Of a DNA stretch of 64,000 nt, positions 1-13,829 are shown in pieces (the first letter of the stretch is position 1; the number at the start of each line of letters is the position of its first letter). The notes beneath the pieces are model-generated. The model was not told where the DNA came from. It did not search any database and saw only the letters and a program-made list of their open reading frames with translations. A program made the position numbers and the translations under genes. The stretch is from Certhia americana (lineage: Eukaryota; Chordata; Aves; Passeriformes; Certhiidae). Location: the NCBI GenBank assembly GCA_018697195.1, contig CM031878.1, positions 70,224,030 through 70,288,029 on the forward strand, written 5' to 3'.

Positions 1-385
1 AAAGGCTCATCTGCCATTCCATACCTACCAAGGTCTCCACTGCATTCTCAGGGGTGTTTGGAAGCAAAGCTGGAGGTGCCTAAACCAGGTAGCTTGGGGT
101 TAATGCTTGGCAGAAGACAGCCTGGAGGTGTAAGTGACCAATTACCAAATCACCACCTCAGCTCTGCAGAGAAGATACTGGCTTTCATTGTTCATATCTT
201 GCACAGTCCACCCCAAAACAGACTGGATGAATCTGTGATGAAGTAGGACCTGAGCAAAAACCCTCTGAAGCTGGCAGCTATGCTTTCTCTGTTTTTCCAA
301 AGAAAATTTTGGAATTTGATTAAACACATTCTTAATACATTCAAGAAAAAAAACTCCCATTTTGGGTTACAGTGTATATGCTCGG

Positions 386-422
<37 letters not shown>

Positions 423-1852
423 TTTATTTATGTTTTGTTTTTAGATTTTTTTTTTTCTGTGTCTCTGCTGGCTGTTTTTCTTCTGTTTCCTGAGAATGTA
501 TACAGTTTTTTCTCCCAGCCAGAGATCTTGAAGGAAAGGGCATGAGACTTTTCTTCTTATTTTTTACTCTTCATAGTTTATTATTTCTTATCCTTATTAT
601 CTGTTCCTGACCTGCAAAGCTCTTCAGTGCAGGTCAGTTCAAGGTACAAAACTCCAAATACCAAAGCTAACTACCTAATACTAAAAGTCTGATGCTCAAC
701 TACTCACTATGAAAAGCTAAAAGCTCTAATGCCCCATACTAAAATGCCCCCACCCTCAGGGTGGCGTGGATATTAATACTACAATCCATGTAATCAGTAT
801 TATAATTCTACTCTAATAACTATTATCTATGTTAAAAGGTTAAACTCTATTCTAAGCCAACTATAATGTGCCACCTCACAGCAGAACGTGGAGTCAGATG
901 AAGAAGAAGAAAACCCAAAAGCCATGTGCTTCCTCCATCTTGTTATCACCTGTCTGCCATCCTAAAACCCCCATATACCTAAAATTCTCACCCTGTGATA
1001 AAACTACATGCTAGTCTACTATCTGATACACACTCTTAAAAACTCTGCTTCATTCCAGAGCTTAAAAGCCCTTTTTCCATGAACAAAGGTTAAAAACACT
1101 GTTTGTCAGAGATCTTAAAATCTCTCAAACATGCAAAGAAGTATCTCTCATAATTCCAGACTCCGACAGTATATTACTGCAGTGGCAGGAAGAATCACAA
1201 GAGATGTGCTGCTTTCAGGAGGCACAGCAGAAAATGCCTCACTGCCCAAGGCACCTTATTGCCATATTTGTGGAGCTGACATATACCTGCGCTTTGGATT
1301 CCACCCCTGTGTCTCCCCTATCTTCTTTGAGGATGTCTGGCAGAGAGAGGGATGCATCCATCCTGGCTTTTGCCTAAGGGTAGTCCCATCTGTTTTGCTG
1401 TTCAACTTCTCTCTTCCGAATGCTTGTCTACTAAGCACAAGTGTGTGCAGCAGTGTCTTTTTGGAAGTCATGAACACCTGAAGCAAAACCCACCCAAAGC
1501 CCTTGCTTGCTCTCCATTCTTCCATTTCCCTGGCTGCAAGGAAGCTTGGAGGTGCGTGATATGTGGAAGGTCGTGACAGTGATTTTTGTTAGTATTATTC
1601 ATTCTTAACTAATGTTTATATCACTCCTGAGGTACAGAGATGACATTGCAGAGCATGTTATCCAGGTGTTTAAAACTAAACATCAGGAGTTTTTCAATGT
1701 GAAGTTGTTTTTTGTTTTTTTTTTTTTTTTTTTTAATTTCAGCTAGAACAACTCCGTCTAAATAAACTGATATTCTTTGCATCTGCAACTTCTATAGAAA
1801 GGGACTTGGAAAGATATGACAGTGACAAAAGATTCCTTCCTCCTTTCCCCCA
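1..1852. other. Intergenic DNA, no gene recognised
   Basis: AT-rich non-coding sequence. Open frames are short, overlap on both strands and resemble no family I recognise. It contains one TA dinucleotide tract, listed separately, and a T homopolymer near 1716-1734. No splice-bounded exon or promoter could be supported. Confidence 0.5.
390..419. repeat. (TA)n microsatellite
   Basis: About 14 uninterrupted TA units, directly visible. It is likely length-polymorphic and can form a cruciform. Confidence 0.95.
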
Positions 1853-2495
1853 TGTCTTAGTTTGAACGACAGGTGTCTCCAGGGAGGAGCCTCCCCTGGG
1901 ATGGAGCAGTTAAACCCCCTCTCTCTGCATTATGATAACTTCTGAAATTAAGGGGCTCTCAGGTAAAGATATGGGAATAAGAATAACAGTTCTTTATTAG
2001 GAGTACTAAAATAAAAATGCATTAATACAAAAAAACAAACCCACTGACAGATTCAGAGCACAACCTGACATCCTGTGGGTCAGGGTGTTGGTGGCAGTCC
2101 AAGTAAAGGTGGCTGCAGTCCTTCTGGAGTGATACATGTGGTTCTGTTGAAGCAATGATCCTGTAGAAAGGTGGATTTTTCTGCTGAAGGTCCAGTGGTG
2201 ATAGATGGGCCTGGTCTTGGTCTGAGAATCCAGTGGAAAGGCTGCCTTGGTGTTCCAGCTCCCAGATTTTTATCCAGGTAGGAATGCTTGACTCCTTCCC
2301 ATGGATGGAGCATTTCCCAATGGGATGATAAAATTTTTATCAATCATGCAGTGACACTCAATGGCCCATTAGCAGAAAATACCTCCCTGGAGGGAGGATA
2401 GGTTATGGAAGAGATAAAGAAAACTTCCCCAGCTGTTTTTTTAACAGCTGGCCTATTAACTGAGGATTACCTCACCTCCCACCCCCAATCCCCCA
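1853..2495 (-). mobile_element. Endogenous-retrovirus solo LTR, passerine type
   Basis: On the minus strand the sequence has LTR layout. A TATA-like GGATAAAAATC lies near 2270-2280, followed by a transcribed-type stretch and a polyadenylation signal (AATAAAG) near 1990-1997. The element ends in ...CA at 1853. It begins with TG at 2495 and may be flanked by a 5-bp direct repeat, CCCCA, at 1848-1852 and 2496-2500. The right-hand repeat lies in C-rich sequence, so that boundary is less certain. The sequence strongly resembles abundant LTRs known from songbird genomes; I do not give a subfamily name because no library could be searched. No internal retroviral genes adjoin it, which suggests a solo LTR produced by recombination between two LTRs. 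Confidence 0.75.
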
Positions 2496-3530
2496 CCCCA
2501 ATTTCAACTGATAGAATACACATTTCTGGATGCACTGCAACCCAAAACACCCCATCATCTCTGAAGGCCAATGTGGTTTGTCCAAAGACTGGAACAGCAG
2601 GAGGGAATTCAGGAGGAACTTCTTGTGCACTCACAATAATTAGTGCATTCCAGAGATGGGGGAGCCAAGATGTTTGGCTTTGGTGCACATCAGCCTGAAA
2701 AGTGCATAATGTGCTGTTGGAGACTGGGCCAACTGGTCTCATGAATCAGCACCTTCTGAACAGAACACACACATACAAATACCCACACCCCCTACAGGAA
2801 TGCTTGCAGGGTACATTAACTGGAAGTCTGGGGAACACTCACTTCTGGACAGAATACAGATAGCACCTCATAAAGTGCATAAGTGCTTTGTTCCTTTGTT
2901 TTTGTGCATTCCGCAAGGCCAAAGACTAAACCTGTGTTTCCAGCTGAACCTGCTGTCTAAGAACCCTTTGGGACACAGGCTGTCAAGCAAATCTGGGACT
3001 TGGTGGAACAAGCCACACGTGCTCTGGGGTGAGCTCTGCAGAGCCAGGGACAGGGGCTCGGGAGCTTTCTGACAAGCTGCCTTTTACAGGTAAGGAGAGG
3101 ATAAATCTGTCACAACTGCAGTAACAGGGCAGCCAATCACCACTGTGGGACAGCAAAACTGCTGCCCTGACCAAGGAGCAGCCATCATGTGCTTCATCTT
3201 TTATCTGTCATCTCAGGAAGGGGATTAGAACACCTCCAGTTTTGTCCCATTTGAACTTCAAAAGACTAGAAGATTTATTTTCTTTAGCTGGAAGGAAATT
3301 TTGGGTTCCTTCTTGTTTCTGTTTTGCAGTGCGGAGGTATGGGTAGAGTGTTGGGCAAATGACAAAAAACCACATCTAGTATTTTTATTGTTTCATTTAG
3401 AGTATTTGCACTTTTTAAATAGAAGAATAATACTCTGTAGTAAAACCTGGAAACATTTGAAATGTTTATTTCTGCTTCAATTTCACAGCTATCAGCTATT
3501 AAAAAATAATGGGAAAATTAACCAGAGTAG
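2496..3530. other. Intergenic DNA, no gene recognised
   Basis: Moderately AT-rich. The small open frames on both strands have no recognisable domain and no convincing splice context. Confidence 0.45.
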
Positions 3531-3584
3531 CACATCACATCACATCACATCACACCACATCACATCACATCATATCACATCATA
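3531..3584. repeat. (CATCA)n pentanucleotide microsatellite at a CR1 3' end
   Basis: About ten imperfect copies of a CATCA/CACAT unit, directly abutting the 3' end of the minus-strand CR1 fragment that follows. CR1 tails in birds normally carry a short 8-bp repeat, so a pentamer here is unusual. Confidence 0.9.
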
Positions 3585-4325
3585 AAATCACTGAGTGCTT
3601 TGGGTTGGAAGGGATGCTTAAAGGGAGTCTAGATCCACACCCCTGCCATGGGCAGGGATGTCACCCACTAGACCTGCTTATACAAAGCCCCATCAGTGCT
3701 GGCCTGGTATCCTCATACCGGGGATGAGGCAGCCACAGCTTCTCTGGGCAACCTGTGTCTGGGCCTCACCCCCTCACAAGAAAGAATTTCTTCCCAATGA
3801 CTAATCTAAACCTGCCCCTGTCAGTTTGAAGCAATTGCCCCTTGTCCTGTCACCCCAGGCCCTTGTCGAAAGTTGTTCTCCGTCTCTCTTGGAGTACCTT
3901 TACAGACTGGAAGGGACTCTAAGATCACCCCAGGTTCTTCTCTTCTCCAGGCTGAACAACGTCAAGTCTCTCAACCTGCCTCCACAGCAGAGGTGTTCCA
4001 GCCTCAGATCATCTTCATGACCTTCTCTGGACTTGCTCCAACAGGTCCACATCCCTCTCTAGTGGGACCCCAGAGCTCAATACAACACTGCAGGTAGTTG
4101 TGGAGTGGAGGTGTGGAATCACCTCCCTCAACCTGCTGCCCACACTGCTTTTTCTGCTCCAGTACATTTCTGGCTTTCTGGGCTGTCTGAGCTCATTGTC
4201 AGTTCATCTTGAGTTTCTCATCTGCCAACACCCACATCCTTCTCCTTGGGGCTGGTCTCCACCCATTCTCTGCCTGTGTCTGTCCTGCCATTGACCTGAT
4301 CCAGGTGCAGAACCTTGCATATCCA
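3585..4325 (-). mobile_element. CR1 LINE fragment, 3' part
   Basis: Read on the plus strand, this is the reverse complement of an avian CR1 3' region. It starts with GGGTTGGAAGGGATG, continues with segments such as TTCTTCCCAATGACTAATC and CTCCAGGCTGAACAAC, and ends near AGGTGCAGAACCTTGCA. These phrases are characteristic of CR1 copies in bird genomes. The copy is 5'-truncated, as is usual for CR1, and carries many substitutions and indels, so it is old and cannot encode reverse transcriptase. Confidence 0.85.
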
Positions 4326-6937
4326 TTTAGTTAACAATAAACCTTCATTCTGCTTAGCACAAGAAAATTGATAGTGAAAATTGGTGTGGTCACCTGCGCC
4401 TCCAAACTTCTTGTTGGCTTCAGGTATTCTTTCAGTGCTGAGTCTCATGAAAAATACCTTGAGCACTGCAAGGTGACACAGCCTCCAGGGAAGTGCTGCT
4501 GATCCTGAGCATCCATAGCTTTTCAAATTCAGATGATGGTGTGCTGGTCTCCTGGGTGCTGACTAGTATTATGCCAGGAATACTCAAGGCCTTATAATGA
4601 ATATAAAGGAGGCCATCACTTCACTGCTCTTCTGTGTTTCCTGGGCCAAAATAAAACTACACAAGTATTTTCAAGTTATTATTACACAAGTTTTTCCTGG
4701 AGCAATCTGTGCCAAATAATTTTTTTTGGGGGGTGGGGAGTAGAAGAGGTAGTGGGATGTTCACCACACACTAATAAAAAAAAAAAAAATTAGGTTTCCC
4801 TTGAATGTGAATCTTAGATGTTAATTGAAATCAAGGAAGGACATATGCGTGAGAGGTGAAACCTCTCATTAAACAGCTCATGTATAAACATTAAAAAAAA
4901 TTAGAAAACCTTCAGGTGTAACAGACCTGTCTCAGTAGGACAAAATCTTTACCATTTTTCTACTGTAGTAATTGCCTTATTAAAGAGGGATCACTTTTAC
5001 TGGTAATCTCTGCATTATCTGGGTCCTTAGTCAACCACAGCTGAGCAAAAATGAATGTAATATGAACAGTTAAATGATTTTTAAATTTTTGTTTGGTTGT
5101 TTTTTTAACAAGATAATACATATTTTACTTTCAAATAGAATAATCATTTCTGGAATTGTCTTTCCTTTATAAGCCTTGGATTTTTTACTACTATACTTCT
5201 CTGACATCTGTCAGGAGAATGATTCCACTGTTCAAGCACCACAGCTACTGCTTGTCAGGGAACTCTCTTCAACTCATGGAGGAAGAATCACAAATGGGCT
5301 AATTAGGACGTCTGCACTGGCTTTCCAGGATTTGTTTTACCTACAGGCAGAGCTGTCACTTTCTTTTCTAGTCTACTTCAGTAGTTTATAGATGGCAGAG
5401 GCTGCAAAATGTGCTTAACTTTTTATTCAGCTAAAAGATCCACTTAATGAAATCTATGGTTTTGCATAAATAAATACCCCATCAAAAACAGCGCTTGCAG
5501 AAGAGTTCAAAGAACTGACCCAAGTTATCACACCCCTTAAGCTTCACTGACTCCTACTCCCAGCATGGTGTCTGCTCACCTGCCAATGCAGCTGCCTGAA
5601 CTTGCTGGCCCAGCAGAAAACCGTGGACCCCAGACACCTCAGGTGCAACCTGGGTGGTGAAGACCCCAGAGGTCAGGTCTGCTGTGGCACAGGGTAGCCT
5701 CCCCACACGCACTCAGAGGCTGAAGTACTTCTCCACTGATATAATTTCCATTCCCCATCCTCTGGTACCCCCAGTAACCTTGGAAAGCAGCTGCCAAGCA
5801 GAGAGATGGGGGTCAGTGAGCGCTGACTCTCACAGTCTGTGTTTGTACCACCAGCAAGGGAAGCAAATGAGATACTTCTGATCATTTCAGAAATCAGAGA
5901 TGCAAAAATCAGAACTGATTTCATTCCAATATTAAGCATGAAATAAGGAACTGCAAAAAGCTATTGAAAAGGTCCTCGATGGTGAAAGACTGTTTTTTAA
6001 ATTGTTCTCCTACAGAATGAACATCTTTCTCTCCCTATGTTCTGCCGTCCTGCAAACTGTTCTCCCCAAGCCCCATAATGAATTCTCAGTCCCAACTTGA
6101 TAGCACACTTTACGTTGTAGAGGTCCTTAATTTAGTGTGCAACACTGAGTGCAGCCAGGGGAGCAATGCAAAACAAGGCACTACAAATAGAAGGAAAAGG
6201 ACAGCATCCAGCCTTACAGTCAGTACTTTCTAGTCAAGGTTTGCAGTGCAGGTACATCAGGTGAAGGCTCATGCTGCACTTCAAACTGCTATATATTTTT
6301 CACCTGTCTTTCTCAAAAAGATGTTTCCATGATAGCATAAACATAACTTATTTATTGTCCTCAAGTTGCTTTCTTATTACAGAGCCTGAATGTCCTGCAG
6401 AATCTTCACAAAGATTTTCATTCCAAAGCACAGCATGTATTTCTCTGCTCCCTGCCTGGCTGATTTGTGATGAAAAACAGATTATATTTGTTCATTTGTC
6501 AAATTAAACTAAACCTCCCTCCCCACAAACAAACAAAATACTTTTCTGGAATTACTTGGTCGATGGCTGTCATAACACATCCCTCTAGGAAGCAGTAATT
6601 ATCCCGCTGCTGACTCATTGACCTCTTGCCCTCAGCTGCTCATTCCTTCTGTCTCTTCATTGTGCCTTAAATTTCTTAGCAGAACTGCCTTGACTTAGCC
6701 ACTGCTCATCTCCCTCCCTGTGCTTTCCATGTCTTCATGCACTCTTACCAGTATAACTAGGAACCTAGTAAATGCTGGAAAGATAAGAGACTCAGAATAT
6801 TCAGCTATAGGACATTTAATATTTAAGTTATTTTCAAATTAGATGCATAGTCTAGCACTTCAAAACTCAGAATAGTCCATGTATTTTTTTAAAGGTAGTG
6901 ACTTCAACATGTTGAAGGCTTTATTCTTTGCTGCAAA
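4326..6937. other. Intergenic DNA, no gene recognised
   Basis: AT-rich, with short A and T homopolymers. No open frame resembles a known protein, and no repeat family was identified. Confidence 0.45.
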
Positions 6938-7112
6938 ATTAAAAAAGGAAAGAAAAAAAGAGAAAAGAGAAAATTAAAAAAAAAATGAGAGAAAAAGAGA
7001 AGAGAAAAAAGAAAAAGAAAAAAGAAAAATAAAAAAGAAAAGAAAAGGTAGATAATGAAAAAGAAATGAAAGAGGGAAAAGGGAAAAGAGAAAAGGGTAA
7101 AATAAAATAAAA
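6938..7112. repeat. Purine-rich (A/G) low-complexity tract
   Basis: About 175 bases that are almost entirely A and G, made of GAAAA/AGAAA units. The minus-strand frame through it reads as long runs of Phe/Leu/Ser and is not a gene. Confidence 0.9.
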
Positions 7113-8420
7113 TCTGACAGCTCACCAACCCTCCTGCTTTGTTCACAGCTGCCTAAGTTAATAATTTTCTATTCCTTCTGTGATCATCAACAGGAAAATT
7201 GAGGGGAATGAAAACTAAAGGGCAAACTTTAGATTTTAAGTACAACCTTCCTGGGTTTAAAAAAAAAAAAAAGAAAAACAACCGTAAAAGCTTGTAGATA
7301 GTTACTAAGCCTGAGACTGAGAAATACTGAAAAAAAAGGATTTATCTATGCCAGGACATGCAGTTGCATTTATTCGATGTGATTAAGCATACGCCCATGA
7401 ATAAACACTTTTCTGAATTTTAGCCAGTAAATGCAATTCTTCAAAATTCTGAGCACTCTTCCACCAGTATGAACATGTCCATGAAGCTTTCAAAAAGACT
7501 TCCTATTTTTGTCATTCTTCTAAATGTCATACAGAAAATAGCATACTGTTCAGTCAGTGCTTTCTTAAACTGAACTGAATCTTTATTAATTTAAAGAGAC
7601 AATTTCTAGTAATGCACTGCTTCAATAAAACCACTATCTCAGCAATCACATGTGTTAATGCAGGCATAGCTGAAGATCTTGCAGTACTCTCCTTTTACAT
7701 GATCCATGTCTTTTACTAGGACATGACGTCTGTGGTCAAGTTTAATCACAGTTGCAGGTAGCTGGGTAAAGAGGGAGGAAAGGGCACCAATTCTCCATCC
7801 TCCTGAGACCACCCATGCTCCTTAGGTCATCAGCTGGGATATATGGCAGGAGGGTACCTGGTCCACCTTCCTGCTATGTACAAGGTGGCTTCAAGAGAAG
7901 TTGGCATATTCATTTAAAAGCAAACAAATAGTAATTAAAAAAACCCCAACAAATCACAGAACTGGTCAGTAGAGAACAGCATTTTCTTGCAGATAAGATG
8001 TGATTCACCTGACAGCAGGCAGACATTTGCATCTGATCATTCACACTGTCTGGCTGAGTGGTCAGGGAGATGAAGAGAAGGAGGAAGAAGAGGATGACAA
8101 GAAAAACATTTCTGTGCTGTAGTTCTTTTAAAATACAAAACTGGGGTAGGTCATCTCAACAGCACTTTCAAAGCGCCACTTCCCCCTGTCACCTGCAAAA
8201 ACCATGTCAAGGAGGCACAGCCAGAGGAGGTTCTCTCAGTTTAGATGCAGCAAAATTAATTGATTGTGTATTTTGTTTTTTTCATTGTGATCAGTGCTGC
8301 ACCAATTTTCCTTTGACTCTCTGTCTCACTAGTTCTAAACACATTTATTTGTAGGAACAGCAGCGTTGACAGAGGCTTACATTATAGTTACCTGTGACAT
8401 ACATTAAAAGCAAGACCACC
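7113..8420. other. Intergenic DNA, no gene recognised
   Basis: Unremarkable AT-rich sequence. A short Lys/Arg-rich open frame near 8058 comes from a local AGAAGG-rich stretch and has no family resemblance. Confidence 0.45.
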
Positions 8421-8766
8421 TGATGATTCCCTTTTCCTGCCACCCCCCACAAGCTGCTAGCTCAGATTTAGGGGGATGAGGAGAGGAGGATCTTCAAGAT
8501 AGGGAGAAGAGATTCAAAAGAGGCCCCTTACCTCAGGATGTATTCCAAAGCTTTATTCTCAATGAAGGGATCCCAGGAGGCAAGGAGGGAGCACATGGAG
8601 GAACAGGGGTTTTTATCTCTTTTGGGGTTGGGGTCAGATTACCTGGCCGAAGGCCATAGGTCAGAGTTAGGGGCAGGTAAATCAGGCCAGGTTACAGTCT
8701 CTGGGGGAGGGGTTTTTGAGGAGAGGCATTCCCTAAAAGGAATGCGACAACCACCTGCTGCAAACA
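8421..8766 (-). mobile_element. Endogenous-retrovirus LTR
   Basis: Minus-strand reading shows compact LTR architecture. A TATA-like GATAAAAACCCC lies near 8605-8616. About 60 bases downstream is a polyadenylation signal inside GAATAAAGCTTTGG, near 8548-8561. A purine- and C-rich tail follows. The element appears to start with TGTTTGCAGC at 8766; the far end is approximate. There is no internal retroviral sequence next to it, so it is probably solo. Confidence 0.65.
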
Positions 8767-8899
8767 CAAGAGAAACTTACAAATGAAGAGCAGGCATTTC
8801 AAACTGAGCCTGCCCATAAATGAACTTTGCAAAAAAACAACAAATCACACAAAACACCCAAACTGAAGAGTTGCAGCCATGTAGTATAGTGTATTTAAA

Positions 8900-9020
8900 A
8901 GATATGCATATGTGGCACTTGGGGGCACAGTTTAGTGGTGGGCTCAGCAGTACTGATTTAACAGTTGGATTCAGTCTTAGACGTGTTTTCCAGCCCCAGT
9001 GATTCTGTGATGCTCTGTTT
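8900..9020 (+). mobile_element. CR1 LINE 3' end
   Basis: It contains the hallmark plus-strand 3' terminus of avian CR1: a GTGGCACTTGGGGGCA segment, TTTAGTGGTGGGCTC, then a degenerate tail with GATTCTGTGATGCTCTG, a decayed form of the 8-bp tail repeat. About 120 bases remain. Confidence 0.8.
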
Positions 9021-9875
9021 TCACAGGGTCTCTGCACTCCACAGGTTGAACAGCAGAACCCACCATGTGTGTGGAGTGCAGCAGAGCTCAGAGAGAATCT
9101 TCCTTGGAAGGGGTTTCTGCGGCAGATCTGATATTGTATGGTGAACATACAGAGAAAAACACAGGTTTTGCCTCTACAACGAAAGCACTTTTTTCACAAA
9201 TGAATGTATAAAAAGGTGGTTACAATAAATAGAAACCAGCAAACAAGGGCCACTAGTTCACATATCACACCAAACACCTCCCTCTAACCAACAGAATCAG
9301 GGAGAACAAGCTATACATAATGAATCCTTTCCACATTATTTGATGACCTAACAAGAGAAGTTCAGTGAGAAGAAGGAAAAGAAATATGTCTATGCACTCA
9401 AGGAAGTAATGCACTAATGGTCATAAAAGAGTGCACCAAAACATGCTGCAGTTCTGTTCTTCCCTTTGTGGCCCTTAATAAATACCTAGAGATCTCACAA
9501 ATATCTCAAAAGTTAAAAATTTCTGTGTCATTTTTACCACAGGCATCAGAAATATAAACTGTTGAGTAAATAAAAATAACCTTTATATCTGACTATCTAC
9601 CTTAAACTATATAGTAAGTTTTATAAGCTGTCATATACTATATATCTCCTCTTAAAATTTAAAGTGGTTCTAGCAAAATATCAAATATTGTGAGGCACTC
9701 TGCCATAATTGTCAGTTTTGAATTGCAAATGCAAAAATTTTCCTCAGCACAAGATCAGTCACATTTCTTACAATGCAGGGCTTCTTATCTTACTCATTTC
9801 TATGTATTTCAATGCTTTAACATAACATTAATGTTAGAATTTAATTTGGAGACAATCTTCATGGCACAGTACATT
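9021..9875. other. Sequence downstream of RFESD, no gene recognised
   Basis: AT-rich DNA beyond the RFESD polyadenylation signal. No repeat or gene could be supported. Confidence 0.45.
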
Positions 9876-9881
9876 TTTATT
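9876..9881 (-). terminator. Probable RFESD polyadenylation signal
   Basis: AATAAA on the minus strand, about 57 nt downstream of the RFESD stop codon. It is the first canonical signal after the stop, giving a short 3' UTR if used. Confidence 0.6.
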
Positions 9882-9938
9882 TCCCAACAAATGAAGATTC
9901 TTTGTGCATTCCCCAGGATTCTGCTGTCTTGCCATGAC

Positions 9939-11697
<1,759 letters not shown>

Positions 11698-11733
11698 TGC
11701 CACTGCCCTGCCTTGTTTCCATATGCAGCCCCT

Positions 11734-12930
11734 CTTTAAGTGCAAGCAGGAGGCAACGGGGCCAGGCCCTATAGCACCCTGTCAGGACTTTAGAGGCTCA
11801 ACGCATCAGAAGCTGGCTCTGCCAGGGCTGATAAGGGCCAGGGACACACTGGAGCTAGCCTGATAAGAGACTAGCAGAGCTTCCTGTTCCCCCTGCTGCT
11901 ATCCTCACCGTGAGCCCACTCTACTGCTCCCAAAACCCTGCTCAGAGCCACACGTGACACATCCTCAGGATTAGCAGCTGCAGGTTTCCTTATAAACCAC
12001 TGTGAAGACTGGTTTAAGTGACAGTGTGGCATTTCCAAGACCAGTTGTTAGCTGATCTGCATATGTTCAACTGCTAAAACAAACTCCCTACTTTCCAGTT
12101 CAAGGAACTACCAGTCTTACCCAGAAAGTGAAACGTCACTGCCAGACTCACAGGACGATCCAGTTTGGCATCCACACAGTTTTTTCAGGAGATAAGCAAA
12201 TTAACCACAGGAACCAGAGTAAGAAATCCCCAATTTTTGCTATCACCTTTTGACAGACTGTCCCTACAAACTTTCCAAATTGGCAAAGATACTAAAAGGC
12301 AGAAGCCTGTAATTAAAACCTCTCTTATTAATGTGCCTATTAAAAAACCCTGTGTATTTAAATACATACATCTAGAAACATACATCATAGAAACAGAAAC
12401 ACACGCACGTATATATGTATTTGTGTGCACACATATCTGTATCTCCTAACCAGTATTAGAATACACCTATCACCTAACCTCCACCTCATTTACCCATGAA
12501 ATCTTACACTCAGCTTGGATTTTGCACACATATATAATCCAGGTTCCCATTCTGAAACCTGGCTGAGATGAATCCTGAGTGGCCTAAAGTGCACAAGCAA
12601 TCAGTAGCCAGCAAGTTTCTATCACAGCTGATACTCGCACGTTTATCTACAAACAAACGTAGACTAAGGACTACACTGGCACATCAGGGGGCCTCCAAAA
12701 GAAAAGCCCCAAGGCAACAACTTTCTTCTCTAAGGTAAGAGGAAACGGGTCACTTCATCCCCCTCACAGACCCCAGGACAATCCTGAGCTATTGGAAGAA
12801 CTCCAAGTCCTGGAACTGAACACGCTTCAAGTCAGTAAGAGGAAAGGTTATTTCCAGGCTTTTACACAGTAAGTTAGACTTCTAACATGTTTTTTTCCTG
12901 ATATTTTCTTCAGAGTTTGGCTGCTTTGAT
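11734..12930. other. RFESD 5' region, probable intron, no further exon recognised
   Basis: Lies between the membrane-anchor exon and the upstream CpG island. It contains a small (AC/AT)-rich patch near 12395-12445. I could not support another coding exon. Confidence 0.4.
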
Positions 12931-12939
12931 ATTTTCTGA

Positions 12940-13470
12940 GTCGCTGCAGACACCACGGAATTGTCACTGCTGCCAAGTGCCACCTGGTGGGAACGACAAA
13001 GGGGTTTGCGAGCAGCGAAAGGGCCCCTTCTCCAGCTGGAAACAGAGTGGGATTTGTGAATTGTGGCAATTCATTGCTGTGCCCTGCTCTGAATATTTTT
13101 CCCCCATTTTGGGTGAAAGGAAAAATACCCCTGCTGCGGGGGCCGTGGGGGATCCCCCGCCGCTCTGCCTGGCTCTCCCGCGGGGGACGCTCCGCCCTGA
13201 TTGTGAGGAGAGAGGCGGCAATGTTCCGAGAAGGATGCTCTGCCGGGACAGGGGCATATGTATATGTGTGTGTGTCTATAAATGTATAAATACACACAAG
13301 CCTCCGCGGAGGCTCGGGGAGGGTCAACAGAGCAGCGGCTACTGCGCTGCAGATGAAGGAGGGACCCCTCACCCCGCATCTTCAGCCTCACTGCCCCCGG
13401 CATCCTGCCGGGGCGGAGGGCGGGCGCTGTCCTGCTGCTGGTGCCCGTATCTTTTATCTTAGCTCTTAGT
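12940..13470. promoter_or_regulatory. CpG island, probable RFESD promoter
   Basis: GC content and CpG density rise sharply against AT-rich flanks, with CCGCCGCTCTG, CCGCGGGGGACG and GGGGCGGAGGGCGGGC (Sp1-like) segments. On the minus strand a plausible first-exon donor (GCGGG|GTGAGG) ends at 13373. That would place a non-coding RFESD first exon in the island. Divergent plus-strand transcription is also possible. Open frames across the island on both strands follow from its low stop-codon density and are not called. Confidence 0.6.
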
Positions 13471-13490
13471 CTTGGCTGAGCTTGGCGCGC

Positions 13491-13532
13491 ATTTTATTTT
13501 ATTTTATTTTATTTTATTTTATTTTATTTTAT
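13491..13532. repeat. (ATTTT)n pentanucleotide microsatellite
   Basis: Eight perfect ATTTT units immediately beside the CpG island, followed by a poly-C run. Confidence 0.95.
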
Positions 13533-13550
13533 TCTCCCCCCCACCCCCCC

Positions 13551-13562
13551 GCCGCCATATTT
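13551..13562 (-). promoter_or_regulatory. YY1-like initiator motif
   Basis: Minus-strand AAATATGGCGGC is close to the YY1 consensus AAnATGGCGGC. YY1 sites often sit just downstream of a start site in the direction of transcription; here the motif points toward RFESD. Confidence 0.45.
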
Positions 13563-13782
13563 CGATATCAAACCTACAGAAGTAGGTAAAATCACCAGGA
13601 TGGCAGTTGATACACAAATTGCCCGAACGTTATTCCCATTCAGAACCCGAGCTTTTGTTATCATTACAAAGCTTTACCAATATTGTGGTTGTATTTGTGG
13701 ATTTGGGGATACCTCATTCAGAAATAAAATCAGCCAGTCTGGGGGGTTTTTTGTGGGGTTTTTGTGGCTGGTTTTTTTTAGG

Positions 13783-13798
13783 GTTTTGTTTTGTTTTG

Positions 13799-13827
<29 letters not shown>
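13783..13827. repeat. (TTTTG)n pentanucleotide microsatellite
   Basis: About eight TTTTG units inside a G/T-rich patch spanning roughly 13741-13870. Confidence 0.95.

Positions 13828-13829
<2 letters not shown>

Noticed and set aside
12848..13462. Overlapping open frames of 100-180 codons on both strands in the CpG island
   Set aside because: Stop codons are rare in GC-rich DNA. No domain, signal or splice structure supports translation.
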